A stretch of DNA of 64,000 nt, taken from NCBI RefSeq assembly GCF_000002075.1, contig NW_004797555.1, forward strand, positions 590,007-654,006. Reading direction: 5' to 3'. This document shows, piece after piece, positions 41,001-54,600 of the stretch. The DNA is from Aplysia californica. Lineage: Eukaryota; Mollusca; Gastropoda; Aplysiida; Aplysiidae. Made by a program: the position numbers and the translations under genes. How positions within the stretch are numbered: position 1 is the stretch's first letter; every line of letters begins with the position of its first letter. The notes under the pieces are model-generated. The model had not been told where the DNA came from, ran no database searches, and was given only the letters and a program-made list of their open reading frames with translations.

Positions 41001-44000
41001 TTTCCTTAGGAGCAGCAGATTCTCTGATGACAACATGTTCCAAGAACCAGCCTGAGCCAGGACCCTTCCCATCATGACTGACAACCACAGAGGACAGCTC
41101 TTTCAGGTCCACAGCTTCAACAGTGAAAGTGTCAGTCTGGATCGTCACAAACACAAATGTAAATAAAGTATTAATGAAGTAAATTATCTGTTTTATTTCC
41201 TTTTAACCCTATCCGTATGCCCTGGGGTCACTTTGTACTCCTGTGGTTCTATTCTTCACATGCTGGGGTGGGAATTGTAAGGTGAAAGATAAAGAAAAAT
41301 TTGACAGAACCATTAAGAAAGCCAGCAAGATCTCTGGATATGATTTTAATAGAATGGATGAAATGTATAACACCACATGCATAAAAAAGATAAAAAGCAT
41401 TTTAAACGACCCATCACACCCCTTTTCCACACAAATTGTAAGATCATGCAGCGGCAGATATGTACCTTCAAAAACAAAGAAAGAAAGATATAAAAGAAGT
41501 TTTTTACCATCTAGCATAAGGCCTTTGTCAGAATGAGCATAGATGTGTGTTGCTCTTAGAGTATGTATCTGTATATAACTCCAAAGGTCTAGTTTTTAAA
41601 TTCCTGCATATGGTTGAATGATGCATTTGATGTAAATGTACATTTTGTCAGCTTTACTTTTCCTTTCATATTGAATTTTAATGAGAGTAATATATATAAT
41701 TTAAATTTTTTATGCATACCTGCATGTGTTTACAGTCCTGTACAGCCAAGGAAAATTTCCCTCAGGGGTAATAAAGTACTATCTTACCTTATCTTATCTT
41801 ATTTTAGAATAATTCGAGTACGAAGACCTCTTTGAAACTTTCAGTATTTCTCAAAAAATAATTTTGAGAGACTGTTATGCAAAGCGTACAGATTGGAATA
41901 ATGAGTAAATTTTCTCTTTGGAAAGTGGTGGCACAGAGTTCCCTACATCATATGGATACGACAGTAAAACCCGATGTACGGATAGGGTTAAAAGACACAC
42001 ACAAAAAAAGTTTCATCCCCTTCTATACATGATGTAAGTCATCTTAAAAGAAAAGCCTGTGGTTCCCTGTGAGACAGGAGGCTGAAATTAAAAGCTTGAA
42101 CTTTGACCTTCAGTCTGCAAATCACATCCAAAACCAACTATGCCACAGCAGCCAATAGTGCGAATTAATACAGATTCATAAAAAAACAGCCATTTTGCAT
42201 CATAACTTCTAGCAACAAGGGATAAAATTTACTGATTAACCAATGGCTCCACGAAAACAAGGAGTGCAAAACACCAACTGAGCAGAAAGAACAACAAACT
42301 GTTGAAAAAATTTCTTTCAGAATTAATGTTTTAATTTCTTGGTAATGGTTTCTTACTGGCAACACATTTTCTGTGTCAAAGAACTTCAAATATAAAACGC
42401 AAACAAGTAACTCACCCCACCACGAATGAACTTCCTTTTCCCATTTTTCTTTGCTCTGTGTAAAATTCTGGCACCAGCATCACCATTGGAGCCAAATATG
42501 GTGAGGGATACAGTAGCATCAGTCTCTGCCGCCCAGTGGTCTCCAGTTGTCACTTGCACTTCATAGATTTTCACTGTGAGAAATCAACACAGAGCATACC
42601 GTCAGTGACCTTTTCACTTTTTTCCAAATATAAATGTGAAGTGTGCTGACAAAATGAGTTACTTCTCACAATCCACAAATGGAGATGTTGGCCAAAAATC
42701 GACATTGGGATCAAATTTGTAGATTTTCTATTGATGCCACATTCTTTAATTATAACACACCTTTTATTATTATATAGATTGTAAAAATTTCACCTATAAG
42801 CGTGATATCCCTATTTCTAAAGGGCTCAAATCCAAGAAGTAACTCATTTTGTCAGCATGCTTCACAAATAACAGATTTTTATTCAGTTTTAGTTAGTTTA
42901 GTAAGAGCGCAACTGTATAAGTTCTCAGCAGTAATACATTTAGTTTTAAAAACGAAGTTTGAAAACTTGCTTAACCCCAGCATTTTCTAAAATAAGTTGC
43001 TTGCCTTTTAGACACTTTAGTACCTGACAACTTAAACATAGTGACTGGTTAGGGGGCGCCACTGGTAGGTCCTGTTTCTTTACTTTTCCTCTGTTGTTTC
43101 TGTCTATCTTTCTTACTTTTTCCCAGAACTAAATGACCAATACTGGGTCGATGTACTTTTTACTCACACAAACAAACAAACAAAACCAAAATGGTCCACT
43201 CAACACATCAATCTTTCATGAGAAAATATAAATATACTTATAGAGAGATATTGCAGTGGGAGAAAACTCGTGGGGCGAGCAGACAGCAGGGGATCTTCAG
43301 AGGAAGAACCCCTCTCTAGCAAATGTTTTGGCCCTAATTTCCTAACAATCTAAGGGGGCCGGGCCACACTCAGGTCATGACTCCCAAGTGCTCTCCTGCT
43401 GTTTTTGTTAGTTTGTTTTCTGTTTTCTTTGCGCTGATCGGGCATTTCAACAAAATTCAAAAGTTAATTTCAACAAATACCATGAGAGAATCTTACCTGG
43501 CAAAAGTTCCTTGTCTGCAGCAACCAGTGGAAGCTCTCGAGACAGATCTCCATCTTCCATGTCTCTTGACATCCATCGATTAAAGGAAAACACATAGGTC
43601 TCATCTGTGCTTTTATCTTTCAGTTTCACCTGAAGGCATAAAAGCAAAGAGCACATGTCATTGACATACACATATATTATATTAAATTTCTGACAAACTT
43701 GTCTTTTCTTACAATCCAAGGAGTCATTAATACAAAATACACAATAACTAAGACAATTTCCTTCTAGTTTTCACTTTCACAAAGAGTGAAATCAAATTGA
43801 AGTTAATCCTGTCTTGGTTAAAAAAAAAGAAGACAGCAATTTTATTCTGTACATTAAAACCATGTGAGAAGGGAATTAAAAAAACCCAGCATGGTTCTGC
43901 ATAAATTAGCATCACGGGTAAAACTTGTAAAGCACATGCCTTATGATTTCAGGCCATTTCCTTTCATGCGAAGAAGACAGAGAGAAAAATCTTCAAATGC

Positions 44001-47000
44001 AGCTTTTTCACAACAAGCTTAGATAATGAATTCACATCACTGACTGATACAAGCATAGATAAAGTATTTAGCACTTCTACTCTAATGTCCACAATAGGTT
44101 TAATAAGTTACAAATTCCTGCTCCATATCAGCTGCTTACTGTATACTACAATACATTTCCAATTGCAAATCAAAAGAACATTTGCCCTCACTTTTTTTTA
44201 GAAGAAAACTAAGTTATATAAAGGACTGAAAAACAGTACAAAGATAGTAACATAAATGTTATCAAAATATATTTACATCCTTTCCAGAATCTGATTTACA
44301 GTACTGTACACACATACAAACCATTCAATGCCGTACAAAACAAAACAGAATAGAACACAAATACATCTACTCTATTGCTTGGACTATTGTATCACCACTG
44401 CTATACATTCTTAAGAACCTGTTATCATTTCCAATTCCACAACTGGGACCTCTATTCTAAGTGTAAGAAAGTATCCAGAGATAAGTAAAAAGGTGAAAAG
44501 AGTGAAGTAAGTAAGTAAGTAACAGAGAAATTAAAAAAAAATTACAACATAGAACAAATGTGTCACAACGTGGGGGAATCAGGGGCTCGTCAATTTTTGG
44601 TCATATGGGGTTATTGGTGTCCCCTTAAAGCCTGTTCATTTGTCTTCCTTTTGGTGAAAAAAAATACCCATCTATGTTGAACAGCAGTCGAAAAATTAGC
44701 AATTGAAACAGGTCAGGGTCACCTGGTTTCAGAGGTAAATTTTGCGATTTCACCACGCTGCCTCATAAATAATTCCCAAATTCATACACTTGTATCAGGA
44801 AAAGTTAATTTCAAGAAGATTTACATCACTGTGCAACTGACCTCTTCCAAATGCCAAGCCCGCCAGTCTGGATTGTCGTCTCGAGAAACACGGATTTTGT
44901 AAATTTCTCCAATGTCACCAGCGGAAACCTGAAAAAACCCCCAAAAAACCCTCAATCTATGAATGCAGCACACTCCAGTTTCTGTAACCAGCTAAAACAA
45001 TATCAAGAAAAATTGTGACATGAAAACTAGAAAACAATTTTTATGCTTTGGAAAAAATAGTTTTAAAGTGATCATACTTACGATGCAAAAAAATCATTAT
45101 TACACCACAAAGAGAACACATTACAAATATTATTAGATTTAAACCAAACAGAATGATCTACCGGCCAACACTCGCTTAAAAAACAATTTTAAAAATTCTT
45201 TTGATGATGATAAAGTGCCATTTAAAAGAATCCCTTTACGTTTGTTAAATGAGTAAACAGAAATGCCTTTGACATAATAACGTCTTAATCTCACCTCAAA
45301 CTCATCAGAATTTCCAGGCTCAAACAATCTGGCAGTACTGTTGGGTGCAAACAAGTTGATGTCCTCACTGCGACCCTTCTCGCCATAGATAACCAGGGTT
45401 GCTTTGCCTCCGTATGCCGGCTGAGAATCCTCAGCTGTTGTGATCCACATCGTATACTCTCCACCTGCAAACGCAGCAACAAATTCTAAATAGACAAAAC
45501 TTTGAAAAGAAACCAACAACCCAAGAACATACTTCTCAAACCAAGCACATATTTTGGGTTTAATTTGCTCTTTCAAGACATTTCTCGATCTCTTTTCAAT
45601 TTTTTGTGAAATTAAACTAAACACTTTTTATAAACGGATCTCCAATTTCCATTTTTCTCAGAATGACTGGTATTGCTCTACAGTTTATGAATGGATTAAA
45701 GAGAAGCATAGTGAAATCAAGCGTTCATCACAATAGGCCTGTCCACGTGGTTTTATGCACCCTGCATAATTTAGCAAAATTTGATCATTTTTTGCATAAA
45801 TTCTGATTATTTTCCTCTATTATTCTTTGTTTAAATTAACAGAATCGCATAATTTCACATTTAAGGCCCCAGTTTGCATAATTTCACAATTTTTCTTGCA
45901 TAAAATGACAGGGACAGGTAGGTCTAATGAAATCGAAGAAACCTGCATTTTCCCGCTCATTTGGACATTTTGATTGATTTTTCGTTTTTTGGCTCAACAC
46001 CTTTTATGTCTATTCAAAAACACATTTCTATGTGAATTTTGCTGAAAAACATTAATCAAAAGCACAAACAAAATGTAATTTTGCAGCTTCCGAGGACTCT
46101 CAAGCTTTGGAAGTCATCTTACTTTGGTAGCCATTTTTTGAAGCTAATTTTACCTTTAAAACCAGGTGACCCCCACTCCCCCTTAATCATAAATATCTCG
46201 ACTTCTATTCAAGATAAATGGGTATTTAAAAAAAATTGAAAGCAAAACAAAAGAATAAACTTTCAGATGATACCAATAACTCCACATGCCCAAAAATGAT
46301 GAGCGTTTGATTTCACCGCGTCGTGACACATACTGTTTTAATTCAGTACTATCACAAGATCCTAAACAAGGCTCTTACTGGACTTGGCTTTTGGCTTAGG
46401 TCTTTGGCCAGGTCTGAGCTCTCTCTCCGTGCTCCCATCCTCATGTCCTGCATCAAGCCAGCTGGAAAAGTGAAGGGAAGTTAAGATTGAGTAATTTTGC
46501 AGAGGATAGATTAGGGCAATAGAAACACTGAAAAGTAGATGGAGCAAACTAATATTCATATATATGTGTGTCTCACAATGGCATTACTGAAAGTTTCAAT
46601 AAGGCAAATTCAGTACATTTAAACTCCATGATGAAATGAAATTGCAGTTTTCCATTAGAAATCAGGAGACTGGGAACACAAGTAAAAAAATCTGGTAAAA
46701 TTTTATAGCATTAGCAATACAATAAGATCATATAAGTGTCCAAGATTAGAGGTGTTGCAAGAGAGTAACAAAAAAAAAAAAAAGACAATAGAAGTTTGAG
46801 AGAAAGGAAGGAGCAAACCACATCAGAGCACCCGCCAACCACCCACGATCTCCATCTGCCTGATGGGATGTTGTATCCCTCTCAGCATGGGTTGGCCCTG
46901 ACAGGCACGGTCAAAGAAGCCCATCCCCTAAATGATCTAAACTGTACTGATTGGGGGGGAGAATCATTGATAATGACAATCTTTTAACTCTTACTTGTCG

Positions 47001-50000
47001 CACGGAAAGAAAGTCTCCACTGGCAGGTCGGAAGAATTTTTCTCTGTTATCGCCACATAGGACAAGTACCAGCCATTCCCTGGGGTCCTGTCAGAGTGAC
47101 CAATGGTGACCGATGTGATGTCACCGAGTGACACAGCTTCCAGGGTGAATCTGTCAATCTGGAAAGGGAAAGAAGAAACTAGTGTCGTTGTTGTGGCCAC
47201 TGTCATCCCAGTTTGTTGAGATATTCACAGAATGTATGAATGATAATGGCATTTGCTTGACAGGGTGCAATGTTGTCTATCTCCCAAGGGACTGAGATGC
47301 GGAATGACTGAGGGACTTATCGTGACATCATGAATTTATGCCACAGGAGAGGATAATCTATAATTGCATACATGTGGAAGGTTGTTTTCTATAGATGAAA
47401 AAACTACTGAATGTAGAACCATGAAAAAATTACTGATGGTAGTTCACAGACCAAGCTAAATTTCTTTTCTTTTCAGTAAGTGCTTGCATTTGCCTAAACA
47501 TTTTTTTAAAGAAAAAAAAATAGAAAACACTATTGGCAGTTTACGAGTTCCCCATTCTTCATTTTAATGCAGTGTTCAAGACATATTTCAAGACTTCCGT
47601 TCCCATGCTGTGCGCACTGAACCCACAATGAATTGACGATGAAGTCCATTCATTGAACGGGATACCCAGCTAGTATGACCATACATAAGAACTTTTTTCA
47701 GGTAAGGCTAAAGCTCAAGCTGATCCAACAGTTATGAACAGAATATTATGAATTGTTGATGTACCAAAAAAAATAAAAAAATCTTGCACACAGTATGCTC
47801 ATCAAATGAAACTTCTATTGTAACAATGACAAAACCCATTTCTACACATCACTGTGACACATAGCTGTGCCTGAATATTTCCATCATACACTTACAGGAA
47901 ACCCTTTTCATGTCAGTGTTTTCAATTTACTGCCACTAAATAGATTATTTACCTATCTGCATTTTCTTTTTATATGCCAAATTGAACTAGCAAAGTATTT
48001 TCCCTTCGCTATAAACATTTATAACGTGAAGACTGTTCTACAGTATGGTTCAGAGACATGGAGGCTCACAGCATCAGCAGCAAGGAAACTGCAGAGCTTC
48101 GTAAATGGAAGCCTACGAAGGATAGTGGGGATCAAGTGGTACGATCGAGTCACTAATGCTCAACTGTGGGAAAGAACAAGCCAAAGGCCAATAAAGGAAG
48201 ACATACAGGTGAAGAAATGGAAATGGATTGGACACACTCTGAGGAGACCCACGACAAGCATCATTAGGCAGGCTTTAACATGGAACCCACAAGGAGAACG
48301 TAAGAAGGGAAGACCAAAGATGACATGGAGGCGAGCGGTACAAGCGGAAATTGAAAAAGCGGGGACATCACGGAAACAGAGAAAAGGATGCTCAGGACAG
48401 GCTTCACTGGAGTAATGCTGTTGATGACCTGTGCTCCACTGGGAGTTAAAAAGGGAGAGAGAGAGAGATAAACATTTATTATGTAGAGAGAATCAATAAG
48501 ACATCATGCAACAAACATGAAATAACTGTTTGCATAAATGCAATTCACTTTCCCAAGGGAAAGTTATTAAAATGTCCTCCATTTTTTGCAGAGTGAAGCT
48601 TTTATATTTCTGGTAGTCAATAAACATTTCCTTTTTCTTTTTCTGTTCTGACATTTTTTTCCCCTATCAAAGTAAACCAAAAGAAAAACTTGAACAATAT
48701 ATGTGCACCATCACAACAAAACTAAAAGCAACAACAACAACAACAACAGGCTCCAGCTATAGGATCAATGAAGTGTTGAATACCTTTCCTTGAGAGAACA
48801 TCTTTCCTTCCGTCTGTGTAACATACAACCTCCGCATCCCAGAATCTCCTCTTTGGCCCATCAAGTTAATGAAGACGGGCGCCTCAGTGTCTGCCCCTGG
48901 TATATCCCCGGTGTGAACCTCAATGCCATAGGTGACCACTGTAACGTTAGCAGATTAAGGTTTTTAAGCTCCAGTTGATCATTGTTCACATGACAACATA
49001 CACTTTTTGCAATAGTCAGAATAGTTTGGTTTTAGTTAGAGTTTTACGGCACTTGCAACACAGTAAGGTCATATAAGTGCTGAAGATTAGAGGTGTTACA
49101 AGAGAGTAACATACATAAAAAAGAAGAAGGAGAGATAAAGACGATAGTTGTTTGATGGGAAAGAAGGAGCAAACCACACCAGAGCACCCGCCAACCACCC
49201 ACAATAGTCAGAATAGGAAAAGAGCTCCTTTGCAAGGAAATAGAATACACACATTTCATCTTTCCATAATGACCATAAGTAAGTAAACAATTGGTCCCTT
49301 TTAAGCACAAAGGGGTTATCCCGAAAAATGCTGTTTTGAGAAAATCGAAGGTAAAGTTTTTGCCCCATGTTTAGTTTCTTAAAAAGACAAGGAGAGTTTT
49401 CTTTATAACCAAACAAATATACATACCAATGAAATCAAACTTCTCCTATAGATAGGGTAATGCTCACTTTTAGTGTAGATCAAGATTTCTGGAAACCCCC
49501 AAAATCTGGGTAAGCCCACTTGTCCTTAAAAGCGACCAATTGTACAATCATGAACTGGCACATCATAAGTCCAACTAGTATACACAGGTGTAAGTGATTG
49601 TGGACCAAAGTCCAAGTGGAGCGTTCTAAACACTTACAGTACCAAAAGCTCATATATAGTGAAAAACACTCAAGTACTGCATCAGTTTAGAATGCAGAAG
49701 CCCTGGTAGAATTTTCAAAAAATAAAAAAAAACCTTCACAGCCCAAGAAACACGCTTTAAAATTCACAGACACTCATCAACCATTAAGCTACCATATAGA
49801 GTGACTTCCTTTGGTATTTACTTCAGTTCAGTGAATCTGTTTGTTGTTTAATTATGTTTAGTGTCTAAAGTCACCGGCAGTAATGAGCGCAAACTACACC
49901 CTGGCAACTTAAATCGCCGACAGTGTTAAAAGTGTTAAGCATGGCACTTTACAGGGTGTTATACAGTTGAACCTGTGTAAGACGGAATCACAAGGGAGCC

Positions 50001-51609
50001 AGAAAAAAATTCCATCTTAGACATTTTCCATCTTAGACATGGGAATTTAGGGGGAGATGGGGAGGGGTTCAAAGGCCTAGTTGGTGGGATCAAGGATCGC
50101 TTGTCCGATCGGCAAGCTGAGGTCAAAACTTCACACCTCTCAATTGCTATCCTGTCTCATAAGGACATGCGTCAGTCTTACTTATCCATTTACCACCAGT
50201 GTTTGCCTTTCATAGGACCACAGTTTGACCTATTAAAAACAGATACGTTTGAACATCTCCTTTGCTTCCACCCTTAGCTCCACCAACCGGTGTAACAAGC
50301 ACAGTCAACCAAAGCAACCCCTGACTGCCATCATGTGACAATGATTCGAGGAACTCTTTTCTCGGCTGGCCGTACCAGGGCAGCAGGCATTAGTCAATCT
50401 AATTTCACACCTCTGGCTTCTGGCTACCCAGGAAAGTTTCCGTAGTGGCTCGCTCGAGCTCTCTCACGGGCAGTTGTGAGACTTCGCACCCACACCACCC
50501 TGACCATCTGCATCGTTCACGGCTCATAAGATGGGGTAACATCTACCCCCAAATTGCACCCCTACTCCCCTTGCTCACCCAGCGGCATGGCCATGGTGTT
50601 AAGTTTAGAGCCGGCGGAACCAAACTTGCGAGTTTTGTTTCAAATTAGGGCTGAATCGGCAAAGCATTTTCCGTCTTAGACAGGTGAAACCCTTAGAAGG
50701 GAGCCGATTTTTCTTTTAGTTTCTGATTAGGACAGGTTTCCGTTTCATACAGGTAATTAAAGAGGAATATATCAAGTGGGGAACGGGGATATTCCGTTAA
50801 GACAGGTTTCCGTATTATACAGGTTTCTGTTATGGCAGATTTGACTGTATTCATACCTTCCTTTTCGCTCATGTTTCCAAACTGAGAAATTTATTCTCAC
50901 TGCAATATACAACCTCCTTACCTGGCAAAGGCAGGCCATCTGGTCTAGTGACTGGCAATTCCCGCCAAACGTCACAGTCATCTTTCTGCCTCGACATCCA
51001 GCGGTCAACGTCAAATTGTAGTTCGTTCCCTGAGTTGACATCTTTTACGAGCAGCTGAAAGGACAACAGGAATAGGCATTCAGTTATGAAAGCTTAATAA
51101 AGCCATGAATATCATAGGTTGTTGCAAATTCCACTCAGTCTTGGAAACAATGTTTATGTCTGATTCTTGAGAGTCATTGCATGAAAGGGAGAATTTTCTT
51201 GAAATATGCTCGCTGTCTGCTCTAGGTCTGTACATGTACTGATTCATTCTTCATCATTGTGATTTTTATAGTCCAAATACATGGGATTTGAATGGCTCTT
51301 TTTTCTCCTGTAAAAACAGTTATATCTCAAATTCTGTTCCCATCTGCATTCTATGTGTGTGCCAAAGAGAGAAAGAGAGAGAGAGAGAGACAGAGTGAGT
51401 GATAGATAGACAAAGAAGGCACAGAAGTATGCAGAAAGAGGAGAGAGTGTGAAAGAGAGGCAGAAAGAAGAAAAAGGGAAAAGGAAAGCCAGAGAGACAG
51501 GATGAGAGAGAGAGAGAGGGAGAGAGAGAGGGAGGGGAGAGAGGGAGGAGAGAGAGGGAAAGAGGGGGAGAGAAAAAGAGAGAAAGGGATGGGAGAGAGA
51601 GAGGGAGGG

Positions 51610-51687
<78 letters not shown>

Positions 51688-54600
51688 GAGAGAGAGAGAG
51701 AGGGGGGGAGAGAGAGACAGAGAGAGAGAGAGACAGAGACAGAAAAGGAAAGAGAGAGAAAGGGAAAGAGAGAGAAGGGAAAAGAGAGACACACACACAT
51801 GCGCACACATAAAATACCTTATCAAGATGCCATTCATAGCCAAAGACTTCTTCCATCAGCCCAACACGCACTTTGTAAGGATGTCCAACGTCAGGTTCAA
51901 TGTTGACCTAAGGATTTAGAAAAATTATTATTGTGTTAAAGAAATTCTTTGAAATTACATACTAAAAGAAGAAGAATGGTGTAACTAATTCACTTTTATT
52001 CAGTTTCTGCCTTAAAAGTTAACAATTATGACAAACTATATTTTTAGTCAGTATCTGCCAAGTTTGTATGGCTTACTTAAAAGAGGACAATATGCTTTTT
52101 AAACTATTTTTTTACTTTGAAATTGAACTTCTTGTGACTTGACTGCATGACACCTGCGTGCATTAATAGTTAAACAAAGCGAGCTTGACGGGATAACTTC
52201 GTGCTAACAAGGATAAGTATTAAACAGTCTGTATTAGTCATCAAAACGATGCCTTGTCAAGTCACTACAAAATAAAAATGTACTAAAAAAGAACAACAAC
52301 CTATTTTCATTTTTGATAATGTGTACTTTACAAAACGATGTTTTATTTTCCCGATGTTTTCAATGCGTGATTCTTGCAGAGGAAACTTTATCTTCATATC
52401 GCTGTTCATGGTGACCTCAAACCCATCCTCCAGGGATTGCAAATACTTTTCATAGTTATATTGCTAGTTCATGCATGCATACAAGAGTTTAAGATTAACA
52501 GGAACGAACCCTTTTCTGACTTTTGTGCTCTTCTTCTGCCCCAAAATTCCTGTTTAAATTTTACCGATGTTTAATACTCGTACAACCTTTATTTCATCTG
52601 TGGTCCCAGGTTTGAAAAGGTCATCGTTGCCACTACCCAGCTGCACGGGTCCTGCTTTTCCATCTGAGCCATAGACATAGAGGACAACGGTGTCCTGCAT
52701 GATCGCTCCACTTTGTGAACCAGTGCTCACTACAATGCTGGTGTTAGCTGGAACAGCAAACAGATGAAATTCTTACGGTTTTTCAGATTTACAAAGAGAC
52801 TGAATTGTTGAGATTTTAGGTTGGAATTTACGGCATGTCAGTAAGATAATGGTCAAACTTCTACCACAAAAAATTAGGACAGTAGAAACACTGAAAAGAC
52901 CTAGAAAAACACATCGACTCAAAACATCCAGCAACAACTTCCCAAAAAGAGTTTTTTTGGGGTTTTTTTTGGTCACTGAATTATAAGATGGCAGTGTTTT
53001 CAAAGCACTTAAAATGCATACTGTCATGAAACATTGTGACCCAGCTTTCTTTATAAAGCCCAGGTTCGTCCTTAAAAAAAAACCTCCAAAAAATTTTAAA
53101 TGTCATCACTCCTTCGCAAAATATATTAATTCTTAAGAGTTCAATTTTTCTACTTGTTACTTTGATATAGCTGCACGAGGCTGGACAATAAATAACAGTT
53201 TTGCAATAGGTTTTTAAAAAAGGAGAAATAAGATTTAATTCTACACAAAAAAGGAGAGGAAAATAAGTAACATGCACAACTCATCAATCCTACACATCAT
53301 CATCATATTGTATATCTATAAAAGCAGCAAAAACATCTTCTCATGTTATGTACATGAAAATAATACTTTCACTTTCCTACAGCCATTTTCTTCTTAACTT
53401 TATATCTGTAACATTACCTTCTTTCGTCTTTTCAATTGGAAGTTCTTCTGTAGACAAAAACAAATAAAAACAGTTATACATTTAAAAGCTATTCATAGGA
53501 ACTAAACATACTAACAATGTGCTTGGAAACAGTAAACACTTGGAAACTTATTATAAAAACTGCTCTTACTTTTTATCAGTTCAACACTCTTTTAAAACAT
53601 CTTTGACAAAATTTTTAAAAAAATTAATTAAATTTAATTGTTCTTACATTTGTTACACAGGAGCGCGTCAAATTGGACAAGGAAGCTTAAATGAAGATAT
53701 TGGAAGTGTGCTCTTATAAGAATAGGAAATAATATAATTCACTTAAGTTTTCAAAGTCAAAATCAAGTTGTTGTTTTACGACAACATTATCATTTCTGGA
53801 GATTGAAGAGCAACAAATAAATGGCAGACAGCAAAGAATACCATGCAGTTTTCTTTCTTCAAAATAATCATCTTAATCATCTTTTTATAAATTATAAAAC
53901 TCATAATACAAGAACAAATTCACAGACATAAAGGTGAAACTAATTGACTCAGAGGAAAAGATGAATTTTTCTCTATCACCAGATCAAGGGCAACAAATCA
54001 GATACAGCAAGAGTAAATCCAAGAATCTCATGGAATTTCTTCGGCATTTCTTCGTAACAGAGGACAAAAAATTATAAATTAAAAAATCTATACTATGAAT
54101 ATAAATAGTAATATTAATATAATAATATATAACATTTATATAGCGCATTTTCAAAAAAGTAGCTCAATGCGCTTTACATTGGAATACCCATTTTCAAAAC
54201 CTTTCTTACTACTTCTTTTCTTCTCATGCAATATATATTTATGCATACACACACACACACATACACACACATACACACACACACACACATGCACGGACTA
54301 TTTTCATCCAGACATAAGCACAGAACAACTGTAATAAAAAAATAAAGGTAAAAGCTTATGAAAGAAAAGCCTGTAGGAACAGGAAATGCTTAAGATGTCT
54401 TTTGAAGCTATCAAGTATTCTTGTTGTATATAATATAACTAAACCTTTCTTTTACTCAGTATAATCTTTCAGTGCCCTGTTCCAAATGTACTGACAGTTT
54501 GAAAGAGAGACATTGTACAATCTTCAGTGATACAGATCAAATGAAATTTTTAATGAACAACTCAGACTCAATGTTTTTCTGAAATTACACATGGCTAAAC

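Noticed and set aside
47867-48415. A host protein gene on the plus strand
   Set aside because: The sequence is the C-terminal tail of an RTE-like LINE reverse transcriptase, truncated at its 5' side.
51244-51906. Open frames of 130-200 codons over the GA tract
   Set aside because: Low-complexity Ser-Leu or Arg-Glu dipeptides from a microsatellite. The same applies at 55.1-55.3, 28.9-29.3 and 59.5-59.9 kb.
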